NCBI GenBank assembly: GCA_018820855.1
Contig: JAHJNL010000038.1
Location: 36,866-100,865 of the forward strand
From: Pseudomonadota bacterium
GTDB taxonomy: Bacteria > Desulfobacterota > Desulfobulbia > Desulfobulbales > Desulfocapsaceae
Reading direction: 5' to 3'
DNA: 64,000 nt
Shown here piece after piece: positions 26,801-36,500 of the stretch. The first letter of the stretch is position 1. Each line of letters begins with the position of its first letter. The notes beneath the pieces were generated by a model that saw only the letters and a program-made list of their open reading frames with translations, ran no database searches and was not told the origin of the DNA. The translations under genes and the position numbers were made by a program.

Positions 26801-27417
26801 CTGTCAGCCGGTTCAAGAATATCCTCTGAACCGACATCCCTGACACTTTTATACAAGGCCTCCGGGGTCTCAAAATGGCTGAGAAAGAGGGAGCAGTGAA
26901 AAGGTTCAAGTTCATAGAGTTGGCAGCGCCAGTAATCATCGACAAGCTCTTCTTTGACCTGGCCTATATCAGCAGTCAGCTCCATATCAAAAAGCTGACC
27001 GCTCTCCAGGGCCTGTTCCTGGAGCATTCGCTGGCAAAAACCGTGAATGGTAAAAACCGCGGCCCGATCCATATCGAGCAGGGCCAAATCAAGACGCTCC
27101 AAAGCCAGTCGCCTGTCCGGAAGTTGGCTAAGGGTCCGGGAGAGAACCTCGTCCCCTGTTTCCTTTTCTCCACTGCGCAAAAAATCGCGGGCCTGCACCA
27201 GCCGTTTGCGGATCCTTGCCCGCAACTCCTCGGTGGCTGCCCGGGTATAACTGACCACCAGCAGCTCTTCCACAGGAACACCGAACTCCGCCACAAAACG
27301 CAACACAAGCATGGCGATGGCAAAGGTTTTTCCCGTACCGGCACTGGCCTCCACCACATTCACGCCCCTGTGCAGGGGGTGCGCCGCAGCATCGAACATC
27401 TCAAAGTTCAGTAACAT
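23878..27417 (-). CDS. recB: RecB, exodeoxyribonuclease V beta subunit
   Basis: About 1,179 residues. Helicase and nuclease subunit of RecBCD. The N-terminal Walker A VEASAGTGKTFAIAM, the IDEFQDTDSAQYRIF motif, GDPKQAIYKFRGAD and VKVVTMHAVKGLEYPIV are helicase motifs. The C-terminal nuclease has GFVDLVC and YYIMDYKTNYLGD, the D-DYK acid set, so it looks active. ATG at 27417 follows GGAGCAGGGCG and lies inside the recC end by 17 nt. An upstream extension to 27465 has no RBS. Confidence 0.95.
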   Translation of the reverse strand: MLLNFEMFDAAAHPLHRGVNVVEASAGTGKTFAIAMLVLRFVAEFGVPVEELLVVSYTRAATEELRARIRKRLVQARDFLRSGEKETGDEVLSRTLSQLPDRRLALERLDLALLDMDRAAVFTIHGFCQRMLQEQALESGQLFDMELTADIGQVKEELVDDYWRCQLYELEPFHCSLFLSHFETPEALYKSVRDVGSEDILEPADRISPEQALQEVDETRAALADWWHGASSSLQHCFHQALGQGMFKKGFAEGFASWWQQCCAFFAGVSMHLPPGLEYLGFEGLMGELNGNKLRGDAKKMAFLQEWPLAGENVERFLESCGRAVVALRIALARELQSGLRERLNKQGRLSFDDLIILLAQALEKEQGQELRGLLAGRFQVALIDEFQDTDSAQYRIFSTLFGAGQHFLYLIGDPKQAIYKFRGADIYAYFQARQSADHTLSLDRNYRSSPLLVQAVNTLFKKKEKSFVADQLPYHEVSAAQLPEHWRLWQDEKAQAGMVYCSLESPDENGVKAWTSGNCQQRIHAYVVAEIKELLRTGSMVPGTGPEMKRRVTGGDIAVLVRSNRQAEAFQETLARANIPAVMSSRKTVFATQECRDLKLVSMAVAAPSDIGLLRTAMSCKWFGLNGRGLYEQVQDEKRMEEWMGRFHDYHRIWREKGFLTMMNSLFVRESVFQTLAGLSLAERQISNLMHLVELVQEAESRENLAIAHTLQYLSSVMEGGESSEHAELRLESDELAVKVVTMHAVKGLEYPIVFCPYLWYRSARLQKEEYCLSYHDEQGRMVTDLGSPQFREKRNDALDEELAEEVRLLYVALTRAACRCYVFWADVAKTGFTASSRESALSWVLSLADCEDISGHTERFAGLCDNEMAELRKLPPLAPAGVSLEAETSEVAPLQCRTFSRSSLPGEWLMSSYSALAGQGHSPGGVIGPPVITSENEASPRVVELPLGAGLGNVVHGLLEELPFSLLAEGAGYEEETVAQCRRYGVEADTKQLVFLLQAVTRSPLAHEGREKPFCLAELEEKDVLKEMPFYFHLREGSTERINELLSFSEVVAPIQERRLKGYLTGFVDLVCRVGCRYYIMDYKTNYLGDRLIDYGPDNLTAAMRDHNYGLQYWIYTLVLHRFLRNTLGAYEYEENFGGVFYLFARGMDPGQPGNGLFYDRPQLAVLNELHTSLGAG

Positions 27418-30400
27418 TCGCCCTGCTCCAGATAGATTGGAAAAACCAGTCACACAAATCGACAAACTCCTGCCCCAACACCGTCTCCGGGCTCTGCCCC
27501 TGATAGAGAAGGCCCCACTCCGGCTCCATCCCCTGCTCCAGAGAGTAAACGTAGCTCCCTGCAGCCTTTGCCATGGGGCTGCCTTTGCCGCTCCTGCTCG
27601 TTTTCTCCAGCTGTTCCACGTAGGCCCAGGCAGGTTCGAGGAGAAGGGGCGAGGGGGCGCGCTGCCCTTCCAGAAAAAGGGTGGCCAGCATGTTCAGATC
27701 TTCCTTTCCTCCGCTTCCTGCCGGAAAGAGAACTTCCTTATCCTTTGCTACCAGCCGTGTCTCTGTCGCCTTGCCAAGACAGGCAGCAGCCAGACAATGG
27801 TGAATCCAGGCACTGAGTATATCTTTACCCTTCAGCCTGGCATACCGGGAAAGAAAAGAACCGTTTGCATACAAGGAAGTGAGTTTGCCCAACAGATGCA
27901 GGCCATCCAACTGCAGATCCACCAGACAGTCAACTTCCCGCCCCACTTCCTCCTGTTCTTTAATCCGTGCCACAAAATCTTGCAGTTCATCTTCCTTTTT
28001 CAGAAAACTGACCTCTCCCGGTCTGCCCAGGGGCCATTGCCCTTTTACCTGCAGCAAATGAAGAAGATGACCACCCTCTTTCCCCTGCAGCCCGCCATGC
28101 ACCAGCTCCTGCTCCACCAGATAATTCTGCAGAGGATCAAGTGCAAAGGGTTCACGTTCTTCAAGAGTAGCTGCACCGTAATCCAGTCTGACACCCAGAA
28201 CATTGCGTACGAAATATCGTTGCGGATGACGAAAAAATGAGAAGAAATCAGAAACAGCAAGTTCCTCCTCCTGTACCACATCAAGACTGCCGTTCCACCA
28301 GGGAACAGAGTCAGCACAGGGCTTCTGCAGAGATGTTGTAACTTCACTCAAGGAATGATCATAACTGAAAAAAGAACTGTTTTCTGAAAAGTATTTACTG
28401 GAAAAACCATGTAGCGGATGCGAATCAACCAGGCCGTCAACATGAGACGATTCAACCAATTCTATCAATTCAGACACCACCACTGAGGGAGGTATTTTTT
28501 CATTATTGCGAATGGACTGCCCCACGTAACTAAGATAAAGAGAACTCCTTGCGGAAAGAATTGCTTCGAGAAACTGGTAGCGATCATCACTGCGCCGGGA
28601 ACGATCGCCCGGCAGGAATTGATCACCGAGCAGATCAAATGGCGGGTGGCGATCATTCTTGGGAAAGACAGTATCGTTTAAGCCTACCAGACAGACCTTC
28701 TTAAAAGGAATGGAGCGCATGGGCAGCATGGAACAGAAGGTAAGCTGTCCGCGCAGGAATCCGGAACTGCTCTTTTTCCCCGTGGCAGCGCCTTCCACCC
28801 AGGATCGGATGACTTCGAGAGTCAGAGGATGATGATGAAGGGTTCCGTATTCCTGGCCCAGCTCTACCAGTATCCCGTACAGTTCAACAAGATTATCGTT
28901 CCCATCTGCAACAAAGAGCCTGTCCGCATACAATGCTAGAATGCGAGCCCACTCTTCGAGACTATGAGATGTTGCAAACTCATCTCTTGCCTCTTCCAGG
29001 ATCTCCAGAAAAAGTGAAAGACCTCCCAGAGGAGCCCCCATGCTCCCTTCTATATCTTCATATGGCAGGATACCGGCCACAGTCTCGGAAGCAGTGACGG
29101 CATAGCCCATCATCAACCGTTCCAGACCACTCTGCCAGGTGCATTCCTCTCTGTCAGGCAACCCCATTTCCCGGCGCTGCTTCCCGGAGAGTCCCCAGCG
29201 CACCCCGGAAGAGACAGCCCAGTGACGGATCATTTCGAGATCAGCCTCCCGAATCTCGAAACGCGGATATACATTTTCCCGCTCCAGGAGGTCGAGCACC
29301 TCACTCCAGCCGAACCGGCTGCTGCACAGTTTTAGAAACTGGAGAAACACCGCTATGAAGCTATTATTCAATGCCGGATTCCTGTCGGCAATGGAGTGGG
29401 GAATGTCGTGAAAAACGGCAGGGACCAGACCGCTGTACTCCTGGATATCGGGGGCCATAACCACGATATCTCGCAACTCCAGTTCCGGCTCCCGATCGAG
29501 CCAGTGCAGAATACGATCTTTCAGGATCATCATCTCCCGATAAGGAGAATGAGCAGAGGTAACAATAAGGGAATCATCTTTAGGCAAGGGCATCTTTTCA
29601 GGGAGCACATCCCCCCTGAGCAGATCAGACTGCAGCCTGTGCAGCAGACAGGGGGCTGCCTCATCCAACGGATCTGCAAAACTCCTGAACTCCATGGAGA
29701 AATCGATATCTTCCAGGAGCATCTCCTGAAACTCCCTTCCCTGCTGGCCGAGAGATCCCAGCAAGGGATGGCCCATTGTCTTCACTTCCGTCACCTGCTG
29801 CCCCTGTTGCAGAGAGGAAATGTTTTGGCGCAGCTGCCCTCGTGGTGTCACCTGCTCGACCCAGTAATTTTCGCAGGGCGACAGAAGATAGAAATGCACT
29901 TCACAGTGATGGGCCAAGGCCTGCAGACAATTCAGCAGCAATGGAGGGATGCTGTGCAGGCCAAATACAGAAAGCCTTGTCGGCAGAAGAGAGGAAAAAT
30001 CCTCAGCACCGCCTAAAAGCCCGATCAAGTCGCGAAGAAAGACGCCGCGATGCCGGGAATGACCAATCTCCTGGCGCAGTAGATTCCAGAGTTCCATCTG
30101 ATAGATCTCGGCAGGGTTGCGGGTAGACAACTTCCCCTCCTCCCAGCCATCGATCATACCAAGCCTCATGATCTGATACTGGTCAAAGACATAAGCCAAC
30201 TGCTGGGCCAGCTGGTATCGCTTCATCCCGTTGCTGTCGTCGGCAACATAACGCTGCAGTGGTGCAAAACGATCATCATCCACCCGCCGCAGGATATTTT
30301 CCAGGTGCCAGCAGACCCTCTCACGCTCATAGTCTTCAGGACCCGCAGCCACATCAAGACGGCCGCCGATCATGGCAAAAAACCGGGTGGGCAGCATATA

Positions 30401-30583
30401 CTCGTAATTACACCAGGAGGTGAATGCCTCGGCCAGACATTGGGAGAGCATACGCTCCATCCCCTGACTCTGGATCAGAAAATACTCCCTGTTGACGGGA
30501 TCACGTCCCTCATCAAGACCCAGGACCTCGGCCAGATGACGTATCAGATTTTCAGTCCTGTTGGAGAGATGGAGATAGAACAT
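27401..30583 (-). CDS. recC: RecC, exodeoxyribonuclease V gamma subunit
   Basis: 1,060 residues, the usual RecC length. It recognises Chi and holds the unwound strands in the RecBCD machine. Recognisable segments are YFLIQSQGMERML, NYEYMLPTRFF, LTFCSMLPMRSIPFKKVCLVGL with NDTVFPK, and DRYQFLEAILSARSSLYLSYVG. It has degenerate helicase and nuclease folds, as in known RecC. It heads the operon; no clear ribosome-binding site precedes 30583. Confidence 0.93.
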   Translation of the reverse strand: MFYLHLSNRTENLIRHLAEVLGLDEGRDPVNREYFLIQSQGMERMLSQCLAEAFTSWCNYEYMLPTRFFAMIGGRLDVAAGPEDYERERVCWHLENILRRVDDDRFAPLQRYVADDSNGMKRYQLAQQLAYVFDQYQIMRLGMIDGWEEGKLSTRNPAEIYQMELWNLLRQEIGHSRHRGVFLRDLIGLLGGAEDFSSLLPTRLSVFGLHSIPPLLLNCLQALAHHCEVHFYLLSPCENYWVEQVTPRGQLRQNISSLQQGQQVTEVKTMGHPLLGSLGQQGREFQEMLLEDIDFSMEFRSFADPLDEAAPCLLHRLQSDLLRGDVLPEKMPLPKDDSLIVTSAHSPYREMMILKDRILHWLDREPELELRDIVVMAPDIQEYSGLVPAVFHDIPHSIADRNPALNNSFIAVFLQFLKLCSSRFGWSEVLDLLERENVYPRFEIREADLEMIRHWAVSSGVRWGLSGKQRREMGLPDREECTWQSGLERLMMGYAVTASETVAGILPYEDIEGSMGAPLGGLSLFLEILEEARDEFATSHSLEEWARILALYADRLFVADGNDNLVELYGILVELGQEYGTLHHHPLTLEVIRSWVEGAATGKKSSSGFLRGQLTFCSMLPMRSIPFKKVCLVGLNDTVFPKNDRHPPFDLLGDQFLPGDRSRRSDDRYQFLEAILSARSSLYLSYVGQSIRNNEKIPPSVVVSELIELVESSHVDGLVDSHPLHGFSSKYFSENSSFFSYDHSLSEVTTSLQKPCADSVPWWNGSLDVVQEEELAVSDFFSFFRHPQRYFVRNVLGVRLDYGAATLEEREPFALDPLQNYLVEQELVHGGLQGKEGGHLLHLLQVKGQWPLGRPGEVSFLKKEDELQDFVARIKEQEEVGREVDCLVDLQLDGLHLLGKLTSLYANGSFLSRYARLKGKDILSAWIHHCLAAACLGKATETRLVAKDKEVLFPAGSGGKEDLNMLATLFLEGQRAPSPLLLEPAWAYVEQLEKTSRSGKGSPMAKAAGSYVYSLEQGMEPEWGLLYQGQSPETVLGQEFVDLCDWFFQSIWSRANVTEL

Positions 30584-30933
30584 GGGAACAATGGGGGCAA
30601 TGGGTTGTATACATGTTTACCGGAACAAGGACCTGACAGAGCGAAAGTGTCCATGCCATGCTGTAAAGCTTGGAATAAATCTTTCTCACACTATAGCCCG
30701 CTTCTCTCAGCCATGCAAACAGGCAATGATGAGGCAGGCATTCCATTTTTTAAAATATCATCAGAGGCAAGGTTCCAAACAAGCACTGCCGGAAATACAT
30801 ATCTTCTAAAGAAGATATAACTTCTTTGTAATCCCGTCCTAACAAAGACCCATTAAGTTCAGCAACAACAGAACAAGAGATTACCTACAACCGGGAGCAT
30901 TACATCCATTTTAATTTTCAAGGGAGACGTACA
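30584..30933. other. divergent promoter region recC/alkaline phosphatase
   Basis: 350 nt without a supported gene. It contains a perfect palindrome at 30799-30818, ATATCTTC-TAAA-GAAGATAT, about 115 nt upstream of the phosphatase start. I looked for a Pho box (CTGTCAT-like direct repeats) and did not find one, so phosphate control is not evident. Confidence 0.5.
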
Positions 30934-32136
30934 ATGAAGAAGATTTATTTGAGCATCGTGGCAACTGCTGTAATCCTGTCCTGCGGCCAGGCCATGGCCG
31001 AAAAAGGTGGCCGACACCATGACGAACACATAAATGAACGCAGTGCCAAAAACGTTATTTTCATGGTACCGGACGGCATGGGACTTTCCAATGTCACCGC
31101 GACCAGAATATTCCTCAACGGTCCGAACGGAGACCGCTTGAGCTTTGAAAAACTGCCGACCATCGGCTACCAGTCCACCCACTCCGCCGACAGCACGGTG
31201 ACCGATTCTGCCGCCGCTGCCAGCGCCTGGGCTGCCGGTGAGAAATTCAACAACGGCGAAATATCCTGTCACTCTGAGGACACCTTCTGTATCGAGTCCC
31301 CGGCAACCATTCTGGAACTGGCCAAGCAGGCGGGGAAAGCAACCGGCCTGGTGGCCACCTCCACCATCACCCATGCCACCCCGGCATCCTTTGGTGCCCA
31401 TGTCAACTCCCGCAAATGCGAAACCGAGATCGGCCGCCAGTATATTGAGGAAAACTCCATTGACGTCCTGCTGGGCGGAGGGATTGGCTCAAACAGCACC
31501 AGTTCCTCGTACAACTGTGCGCAGTATCCGGGGCAGGACAGAGATGCGGTTATCACCAATGCCCAGGCCCAGGGTTATACCTACGTAACAACAGCTGACG
31601 AAATGAACAGTATTGCAACAGACGATGCAGGACTCAAGGTCCTCGGCCTTTTTAACGCAGGCGGCCTCACCCCCGAGTATCTCCGCGCCGACGGTATCAC
31701 CGAACCGAGACTGCCGGAGATGACCAAAACCGCTCTCGATATCTTAGAAGATAATCAGGCCGGTTTCTTCCTTATGGTCGAAGGCTCCCAGATAGATTGG
31801 GCAAGCCATGCAAATGACCCGGACTATCAACTCGGCGAGATGATAGCCTTTGACGAGTCCGTACAAGAGGTTCTGGCCTGGATCGACGCCGAGCCAGATC
31901 GCCGTCACAACACCCTGCTCATCGTTGCCGCAGACCACGAAACTGGCGGCCATGCCATCAATGGTCCCTACGGCACCCTGAGCAACGAGGATGAGCTGAT
32001 TGAAGCCGCCTGGACCGGAACAGACCACACTGCCACTGACACTGTGGTCTGGAGCCAGGGACCTGGCAGCCATGAGTTGGGCCGCGCCATGGATAACACC
32101 GATCTGTTCACTGTTATGGAAGATTCAATAGAGTAA
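30934..32136 (+). CDS. phoA: secreted alkaline phosphatase
   Basis: 400-residue periplasmic phosphomonoesterase. Leader IYLSIVATAVILSCGQAMAE. The metal and nucleophile set is present: VIFMVPDGMG, TVTDSAAAASAW with Ser92 as nucleophile, THATPASFGAH, EGSQIDWASHAND and VAADHETGGHA. It hydrolyses phosphate esters with two Zn and one Mg. GGGAG precedes the start. Divergent from recC and alone in its unit, closed by a hairpin at 32172. The symbol phoA is used in the family sense. Confidence 0.92.
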   Translation: MKKIYLSIVATAVILSCGQAMAEKGGRHHDEHINERSAKNVIFMVPDGMGLSNVTATRIFLNGPNGDRLSFEKLPTIGYQSTHSADSTVTDSAAAASAWAAGEKFNNGEISCHSEDTFCIESPATILELAKQAGKATGLVATSTITHATPASFGAHVNSRKCETEIGRQYIEENSIDVLLGGGIGSNSTSSSYNCAQYPGQDRDAVITNAQAQGYTYVTTADEMNSIATDDAGLKVLGLFNAGGLTPEYLRADGITEPRLPEMTKTALDILEDNQAGFFLMVEGSQIDWASHANDPDYQLGEMIAFDESVQEVLAWIDAEPDRRHNTLLIVAADHETGGHAINGPYGTLSNEDELIEAAWTGTDHTATDTVVWSQGPGSHELGRAMDNTDLFTVMEDSIE

Positions 32137-32171
32137 TTCCCTCCACCTTCCCTCCTTCCTTTCCCCTCTCC

Positions 32172-32204
32172 GGAATCGGGAGAACATTCGTTCTTCCCGG
32201 TTCC
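32172..32204 (+). terminator. hairpin after the alkaline phosphatase gene
   Basis: GGAATCGGGAGAAC and GTTCTTCCCGGTTCC pair with one mismatch and one bulge, loop ATTC, followed by ACCTTCTTTTC. Fits an intrinsic terminator. Confidence 0.7.
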
Positions 32205-32321
32205 ACCTTCTTTTCAAGAATACGTGTTATCTCCCTGCTGTCTCGTCATTAACATCCCACAAAAGAATAATCCAGATTGAACTTCCTGCTTTTCTTGGGG
32301 GCAACTTCAAGTTTCAAGTAC

Positions 32322-33236
32322 TCAATCAGTCTCACTGACACTGGCCTTTATTTCATTATATTGAGGACACTGCTTGGTTGGAATATTGAACGTCTGGCCC
32401 CACTCCTGCCAGCGGCTGACAATGGCATCAAAGATAGAGCTGAAGTCTCCTTTGACCACGTCAAATCCATGCGCCATATTCTCTATCAGATCAAGATGCT
32501 CTGGTGACGGCTTAACACCGTGACACAGCCGGGCAATCCGGTATGAGAGGTAGAGCAACTCAGCGACTCTTTTGGTCGTAGACTCACCCAGCTCAACGCT
32601 ATCCAATTCCTCGTAAAATCCAGCAGCAAGGGCATAGGAGGCAGGAAGTCCCCAATCCAAAAAAAGCTCTGTGGTCAGTTCACCGCTGTCAATACCGAAC
32701 TGGGCCTTTTCCAGATTTTCCCTAACCTTCACGGATGGATGATTGACAAGGATGCCGTCATATTCATGCGGAAAAAGGCTTGCCAGAGCCAATTGTCCCA
32801 TGTGAGAGAGTAAGGCACAGACAAAAACCTCATCCGGATCATATTCTTTACCAAAGCCGGCAATGGTCTTTGCCGCTATGGCCTGGGCAAGTGACGTTGA
32901 CCAGAAATTACCATAATTAAACTCCTCGCTCTTGCCGTTCTTGTTACCGGAAATCAGGGAAAAACAGAGAGCCAGATTCACCACGGTTTTCATGCCAAGT
33001 TTGACGGTGGCCTTCTGAATAGATGCGACCTGCAACCCTGTGGCCAGAAAAGCTGAGTTGGCAAATTTCAACATTTCTGCGGACAATGCCGGATCTGTTT
33101 GTATTACTTGGGCAACCTCATTGAGCGAAGCGGTCTCACTATGACAGAGGCGCATAACCTCAAGAGCGGTTCTTGATGGAGTCGGCAGTTTTTTTGTAGC
33201 ATTGAGTTTGGTAAAAACATCTCTTCGATTTGTCAT
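32322..33236 (-). CDS. HDOD domain signalling protein
   Basis: 304 residues. The central 200 residues match the HDOD domain: KKLPTPSRTALEVMRLC, VIQTDPALSAEMLKFANSAF, ASIQKATVKLGMKTVVNLAL and LLSHMGQLALASLFPHEYD. HDOD proteins adjust chemotaxis, second-messenger or stress responses by protein binding, and lack the catalytic HD pair of HD-GYP. No extra output domain is seen. It stands alone, minus strand, between the phosphatase and the protease genes. Confidence 0.9.
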   Translation of the reverse strand: MTNRRDVFTKLNATKKLPTPSRTALEVMRLCHSETASLNEVAQVIQTDPALSAEMLKFANSAFLATGLQVASIQKATVKLGMKTVVNLALCFSLISGNKNGKSEEFNYGNFWSTSLAQAIAAKTIAGFGKEYDPDEVFVCALLSHMGQLALASLFPHEYDGILVNHPSVKVRENLEKAQFGIDSGELTTELFLDWGLPASYALAAGFYEELDSVELGESTTKRVAELLYLSYRIARLCHGVKPSPEHLDLIENMAHGFDVVKGDFSSIFDAIVSRWQEWGQTFNIPTKQCPQYNEIKASVSETD

Positions 33237-33587
33237 CCGTTTTCATACCCCACCTGATTGTTAGTCAAAATTTTCAAAAAGCTCTTACAAAGAGGTGTAT
33301 GACAATGATAAGAGAAATACAAGGGAAGGGTAACGGATTAAAAACAGACTAATCCCTGCGGGACAGGCTTCTCCCCCTCCCTGAAGCACACAATCTCGCC
33401 AAACCACTCAACAAAGCTGACGCATTTCTTACTTTCATACGCACCACCAGACAGTTATGTATTTCCATTCTCTATCTCTTACATATTTTTTCGCATATAT
33501 TCTCTTCCTAAAAAATGATACCCTGGAAGGGAGTAAAGGTCTCAACGCATTGAAGCAAGACCAGCAACAATTCACGAACTAACAGAA
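33237..33587. other. divergent intergenic region, no supported gene
   Basis: 351 nt between the HDOD gene and the large protease gene. Promoters for both must lie here. I see no clear operator, repeat or RNA gene. Confidence 0.4.
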
Positions 33588-36500
33588 ATGCTGAAACAAA
33601 TCATATCATTATTCTTTCTCACCTTGTGCCTGCTGACGATAAAGCCCGCGCACTCCCGTCCATACGATGGAGATATGTTCACATTTTACCAACCTGATGG
33701 GCAGGAAATTTCTGTTCGTCTATTCGGTGATGAATATTATGTTGTCATTGAAACCTCAGACGGCTACACGCTCACCAAAGACATGACCACCGGATTCTAT
33801 TGTTATGCGAGTCCGGCACCGGATGGCATGTCCTTTATCTCGACAGGCATCAAGGTTGGTGAGGCCCTACCCCGCGGGATGCAGCTGGAAAAAAACATAC
33901 GCCTGTCCCGTCATGCGGTGAAACAGAAAAGTGATGCCGCTCGCGAAAAAATGGGAGTTGACAGCAAAGGAAGGCTTAATCCTGCCCAGCATCTGCGTTT
34001 TCACCCCCAGGACTTTGGTTATGAACGTTGGCTCCCTGAGCTTGAGCAGGAGGCCCAGACCCTTGAAGCTTTACCACGGGCTGCTCAGCCAGTGCCACCA
34101 ACGACGACAACAACGGAAACAAGAATAGGCCTGGTCCTATTGGCCCGTTTTCCCGATCGACCAGGTGATGTAACCATTTCCCAGGCACAAGTCGATGCCT
34201 ACGCCAATGATCCTTCCTATACAGAATTCAACAATGCCACCTCGGTCTACGGTTATTTCAACATCCAGTCCAACGGGAAATTAGCCTATAACTGTATCGT
34301 TACCACCTACTTCACCGCTGCCAACACTCGCTCCTACTACACCGACAACTCCATTGCATTCGGAACCAGGGCCAAAGAACTGATCAACGAGGGGCTTACC
34401 GTTTTAAAAGCAGACGGCTTTGACTTCACCAAGGCAGACGGCAACAGCGATGGAGTACTGGACGGAGTCAACCTCTTTTATGCCGGTTCCCGGGTAAATA
34501 ACTGGTCCGAAGGGCTTTGGCCTCATAAGTGGAGTTCCTATTGGGCAGGACTGGTGGGAACAGGGGTAAGCCCCTTTTTTCAATACCAGATCACCAACAT
34601 GGACGTAAGCCTCACCCTTGGAACTTTCTGCCATGAAAACGGGCACATGATCTGCAAGTTCCCCGACCTCTATTCCTACAGTGGCAATGCTGCCGAAATC
34701 GGTTCCTACAGCCTGATGAGCAGCAGCGGCAGCACCCACCCAGTGAACGTGGATGCATACCTGAAAATACATGCCGGCTGGTCCACGGTCATCGACATAG
34801 ATTCCGCCACTCATCTGCGCGGGGCTGTTGAGGTGGACCAGAACACCTTTTATCGATACCGAAACCCCAGCGAAGCCAAAGAATACTTTCTCCTCTCGCT
34901 TCGAACAGATTCCGGCTACGAGGGGATATACGGCGGAGCCGAATATGCTGCCAATCCCACCAACGGCCTTGTTATCTGGCATGCACTGGAGGATGGATCC
35001 AACACCTATTCATCTATTTTTTCAGCAGACAGTCCCACTGATTATTCTGCTCCCTATGAACTCATGGTGCTTGAGGCCAATCCAAGTTCATCCACAACTC
35101 CCTGGTACAATGATCCATCACCAGGTACAAACGATGCCTACCACAGCGCAGACATAGACACGGCAACTGATTTCACAACACCTGCACTGAGATTCTGGAA
35201 CACCTCCAGCGGTCGCACAACCGCATCAGACATGTTTATCCACTCGATAAGTACCCAGGGAGAGACGATAACCTTTACCCTGGGAAGTGGTGCGGTAACA
35301 GGCTCTCCAACAATTGGTCTGACGTCAGCAGCCCTTCTCCCCACCAGTGACTTTGGCAACAATGCAACAGTCCAGACATTTGCCGTATTTAACTCCGGAG
35401 GAAATACGCTCAACTACACCATCAGTGACAATGCAACATGGTTGGCCGTAAGCCCGGTTGACGGAACTGCAACAACAGAGGCAGACCGGATAACTGTCAC
35501 CTACACAACCAGCGAACTCGACCCCGGAACCTACAATGCAGCAATCACCATCAGCGATGGGGGGGCAACAAATTCCCCCCAGACCCTCCCTGTTACCCTG
35601 ACCGTTAATTCCCAGGCAGGTATCAACGTAAACCTTTCCGAGTTAACCCAGACACTGCAGGCAGGGCAAGAGAGCACTGCATCCTTTACCATCTCCAACA
35701 GCGGCGGCGGCACCCTCTTCTACACCCTTTCCGAATCTGCTGATTGGCTGCAGCTTTCCAAAATCTCCGGCACAGTTGCAGCCGAGGAGGATGAAATCAT
35801 AGTGAGTTTTGACGCCTCGCACCTTTTTGACGGTACCTACAGCACTACGATTTTAATAGACAGCAGCAACGCAACGAATGGTCCGCAAGCCATCAATGTA
35901 ACTCTCACAGTAACCGGAAATATTATCCTCACAGATCCCAATGGCGGAGAAACACTCTGGAGGGGGAATCTGCATACTGTCAGATGGCTGACCGATGGAA
36001 ACATCACCGGCAATGTACAAATCGATCTTTACAAGGCAGGAACACTGCAGACCACCCTTGCTGCCAGTACAGAGAACGACGGTTTTTACAGTTTCATGAT
36101 ACCAGACTACCAGACCATCGGAGACGACTATGCAATCCGCATTACAAGCATAAATGCCCCTCAGCTTGCCGTAGAAAGTTTCACCGCCTTTTCAATTACA
36201 GCTCTCCCTTCACTTGTCACCATTCCCTACAGCGAAAGTTTTGAGAACGGTTTTGGGGACTGGCTGCAGATAACCGGCGACGATTTCGACTGGAGCAGGA
36301 ACTCCGGTTCCACACCTTCATCATCGACAGGACCCAGCTCTGCAGCAGATGGTGCATGGTATATTTTCACGGAATCCACAACTCCCAACAATCCCGAGAA
36401 AATGGCCGCCCTCAAAACCTATATCGATCTGCGCTCCGCAACCGCGCCGATCATGACCTTTTTCAACCACATGCATGGGACAGCCATGGGAGAGTTACAG

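Noticed and set aside
30584..30933. Pho box upstream of the alkaline phosphatase
   Set aside because: No pair of CTGTCAT-like repeats at 11-bp spacing was found; only an unrelated palindrome.
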